This document shows, one piece after another, positions 13,982-15,444 of a stretch of DNA of 15,444 bases. The notes beneath the pieces are model-generated. The model searched no databases, was not told the DNA's origin, and saw nothing but the letters and a program-made list of their open reading frames with translations. Numbering within the stretch: position 1 is the first letter of the stretch; each line of letters begins with the position of its first letter. The DNA lies in contig JAFNAJ010000013.1 in NCBI GenBank assembly GCA_017860085.1, positions 1 to 15,444 of the forward strand, read 5' to 3'. Origin of the DNA: Acidobacteriota bacterium (GTDB lineage Bacteria > Acidobacteriota > Vicinamibacteria > Vicinamibacterales > JAFNAJ01). A program made the translations under genes and the position numbers.

Positions 13982-15444
13982 AGTCGCCGCTCCACGTGTG
14001 GCCAATCGCGCCAGACGGGCACGCCGCAGAAATGCGCGCCCTCGGTGCATCGCGGTGAGATCAGCCCGTTCCGCACCACGCACGGCGGGCCGAAGTGCCG
14101 ACCCAGCCTCGGGTGACGCCCCTGCACCTGCGCAATCTCGTCGATCGACGCCGCGTAGATCTCCTCCTGTGCGTTGAAGCACGTGCGCATCGTCCACTTG
14201 TGCACGAGCGCGATGAGCGGTCCCGACTCGTAGAAGCGCACGACTTTCGCGTTTGGCAGCACGTAGAGCGCGAACTCGAGCGGCACCCCGAGATCGAGGA
14301 GTCGGTTCTTGGCCGCCCACGCGCGCTCGGTGGCCGCGCGATACTCGGCCAGAGCGGCCGCATTCGCGGAGATGAGTCGCGGTGTCACGACGTCGGGGTT
14401 CCGCGTGTCGGCCAGGGTGAGCAGTGGGCGCGATGCCGGCACCATCCGGTGACGCTGGTCCTGTGAATCGGCGGTGTGACTCAGTCGTTTCGCAAACGTG
14501 TAGCTCGGATGGAGCAGCGCCCGCATCAGCGGCGAGTGGTACGACAGGTTGAGCGTGTCGAGCCGGTAGGCGTTCTTGGCCGGGTCGAGCACGCGCTCGA
14601 TCGCCTCGTCGTCCGGAAGATCGTCGGCATCGAGCCCGAACACCGCTCTCACCGCCTCGGCCACGATCTGCTCGGCTGCCGGTGACGCGTCGACCAGCTT
14701 CGACACCCGGCCTTCGAGACGTGCGTCGAAGGCTGCGGCGAAGCCGTCGCCCTGGCCCCGCGCGCGAGGCACCTGCGCTTCTGGCAGCTCAACCTCGCGG
14801 ATCGGCTCGACGCCCACCTGTTCGAAGAACAGCGGGTCGTGACGCCGCACCGCGTCGACCATCGCGCCCACCACCAGTCGCGTCTCGTAAGGCGCATCGC
14901 CAGACCCGGCCATGCGCCACAGCCGATAGAGCGTGATGCCCGAGATGGTGTGCACCATCGCGGTGAACGCCGCCAGCGGGATGACGTAGCGCGCGGTCTC
15001 GATCGCCTTCTTCTCGGCCTCGCGCTCGATCCCCTTCAAGCGCTCGGCGCTCGCGCGGGGCGTGACGTAGCGCAGTTCCTTCAGGATGCGGAAGGTGTCG
15101 TCCTTGAGCAGCGCCGCCAACCTCCCGTACGACGCCCACGCGTCGAGCACCGCCTGCTCGAACACGTCGCGTGCCTCGCCGTCGAGGGGCGGAACGAACG
15201 CCCTCGGCTCGTTCAGCCGCACGTACCGCTGGCTCTGCTGCTCGGAGTTGTAGAAGGGATAGCTGTGCAGGAACGTCCAGACGAGCTGCCGCGAGACGTT
15301 CTCGAGCCCGAACTCGAAGTGCGCGTGCTGGTAGACGGTGTGGTGCCCGCCGTCGTACGTGAGCCTTCCGATGCTCTCGCGCTGCCGCGCCGTGATCTCG
15401 TGCGCCGAGATGACCCGGGGCGAGTAACACGTGCGGGCCGCGGC
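13978..15444 (-). CDS. FAD-dependent thymidylate synthase (ThyX)-like long protein, 5' end cut by window
   Basis: 488 residues are visible; the frame is open to the window edge, so the true start lies outside, and the internal GTG at 15222 is not the start. The visible N-terminal part reads ARTCYSPRV, then HAHFEFGLENVSRQLVW and FYNSEQQSQRYVRL, matching the helix and NExSxRY-like part of the ThyX motif, but without the RHR that normally precedes it. A second ThyX-like half has QDQRHRMVPASRPLL, giving an RHR-type flavin motif. The normal RHRxxSxNxxSxRY signature thus appears split over two diverged repeats, in a protein twice the usual ThyX length (about 220-250). ThyX makes dTMP from dUMP using flavin and methylene-tetrahydrofolate; whether this long form does so is uncertain. 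Its TGA overlaps the GTG of the selenoprotein. Confidence 0.75.
   Translation of the reverse strand, partial: AAARTCYSPRVISAHEITARQRESIGRLTYDGGHHTVYQHAHFEFGLENVSRQLVWTFLHSYPFYNSEQQSQRYVRLNEPRAFVPPLDGEARDVFEQAVLDAWASYGRLAALLKDDTFRILKELRYVTPRASAERLKGIEREAEKKAIETARYVIPLAAFTAMVHTISGITLYRLWRMAGSGDAPYETRLVVGAMVDAVRRHDPLFFEQVGVEPIREVELPEAQVPRARGQGDGFAAAFDARLEGRVSKLVDASPAAEQIVAEAVRAVFGLDADDLPDDEAIERVLDPAKNAYRLDTLNLSYHSPLMRALLHPSYTFAKRLSHTADSQDQRHRMVPASRPLLTLADTRNPDVVTPRLISANAAALAEYRAATERAWAAKNRLLDLGVPLEFALYVLPNAKVVRFYESGPLIALVHKWTMRTCFNAQEEIYAASIDEIAQVQGRHPRLGRHFGPPCVVRNGLISPRCTEGAHFCGVPVWRDWPHVERRL

Noticed and set aside
15222..15222. GTG as the start of the ThyX-like gene
   Set aside because: The frame is open to the window edge and the upstream residues (FYNSEQQSQRY, HAHFEFGLENVSR) are clearly ThyX-like, so the true start is outside the window.

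Overview
The window is GC-rich and looks like the chromosome of an Acidobacteriota bacterium, most likely class Vicinamibacteria. The main clue is a 994-residue Oar-like TonB-dependent receptor with an N-terminal carboxypeptidase-regulatory domain. Dispersed short palindromes of the GCGCAGGCC type and a GTTCCTGG-rich intergenic palindrome fit the same group. This placement is inference from gene style; the window has no marker gene.

Layout, left to right. A plus-strand outer-membrane receptor (18-3002) ends in a strong intrinsic terminator. It faces a minus-strand DJ-1/PfpI gene (3088-3690), and a REP-like palindrome lies at their junction. A nucleotidyltransferase-fold gene (3921-5018, plus) converges on a four-gene minus-strand operon (8998 down to 5015). 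The operon order is HPr-kinase-like P-loop protein, APH-fold kinase, GT1/MGT-type glycosyltransferase, and a small DDDD-motif glycosyltransferase-like protein. Every junction in the operon is an ATGA overlap, and the two convergent units share one CTAG as both stop codons. This looks like a cassette for phosphorylating and glycosylating an unidentified small molecule or peptide. HprK-like and NTP_transf_5 proteins are known together from some peptide-modification clusters, but no precursor gene is visible here.

Further right, all on the minus strand, come an M20 dipeptidase (9115-10491) coupled to a MarR regulator (10500-11009), then a NCS2/AzgA-type purine permease (11204-12547) and an LACTB2-like MBL hydrolase (12582-13412). 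The last two form a two-gene unit. Upstream of it is a near-consensus sigma-70 promoter with a perfect TGTGA-N6-TCACA dyad in its spacer. The leader carries an intrinsic terminator and a competing long-range 11-bp complement, so it could be an attenuator or a roughly 160-nt small RNA.

The right edge holds a large ThyX-like flavin-dependent thymidylate synthase family protein, cut by the window end. Its stop overlaps (GTGA) the start of a 69-codon glutaredoxin-like gene with an in-frame TGA where the redox cysteine should be (TGA-P-Y-T). Read as selenocysteine, the protein is complete with a Grx-like VP loop and GG end, so I call it a UXX-star-type selenoprotein. Ordinary ORF calling would miss it. 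It is the most notable find in the window, followed by the 13.4-13.6 kb regulatory leader and the HprK/NTP/APH/GT cassette.
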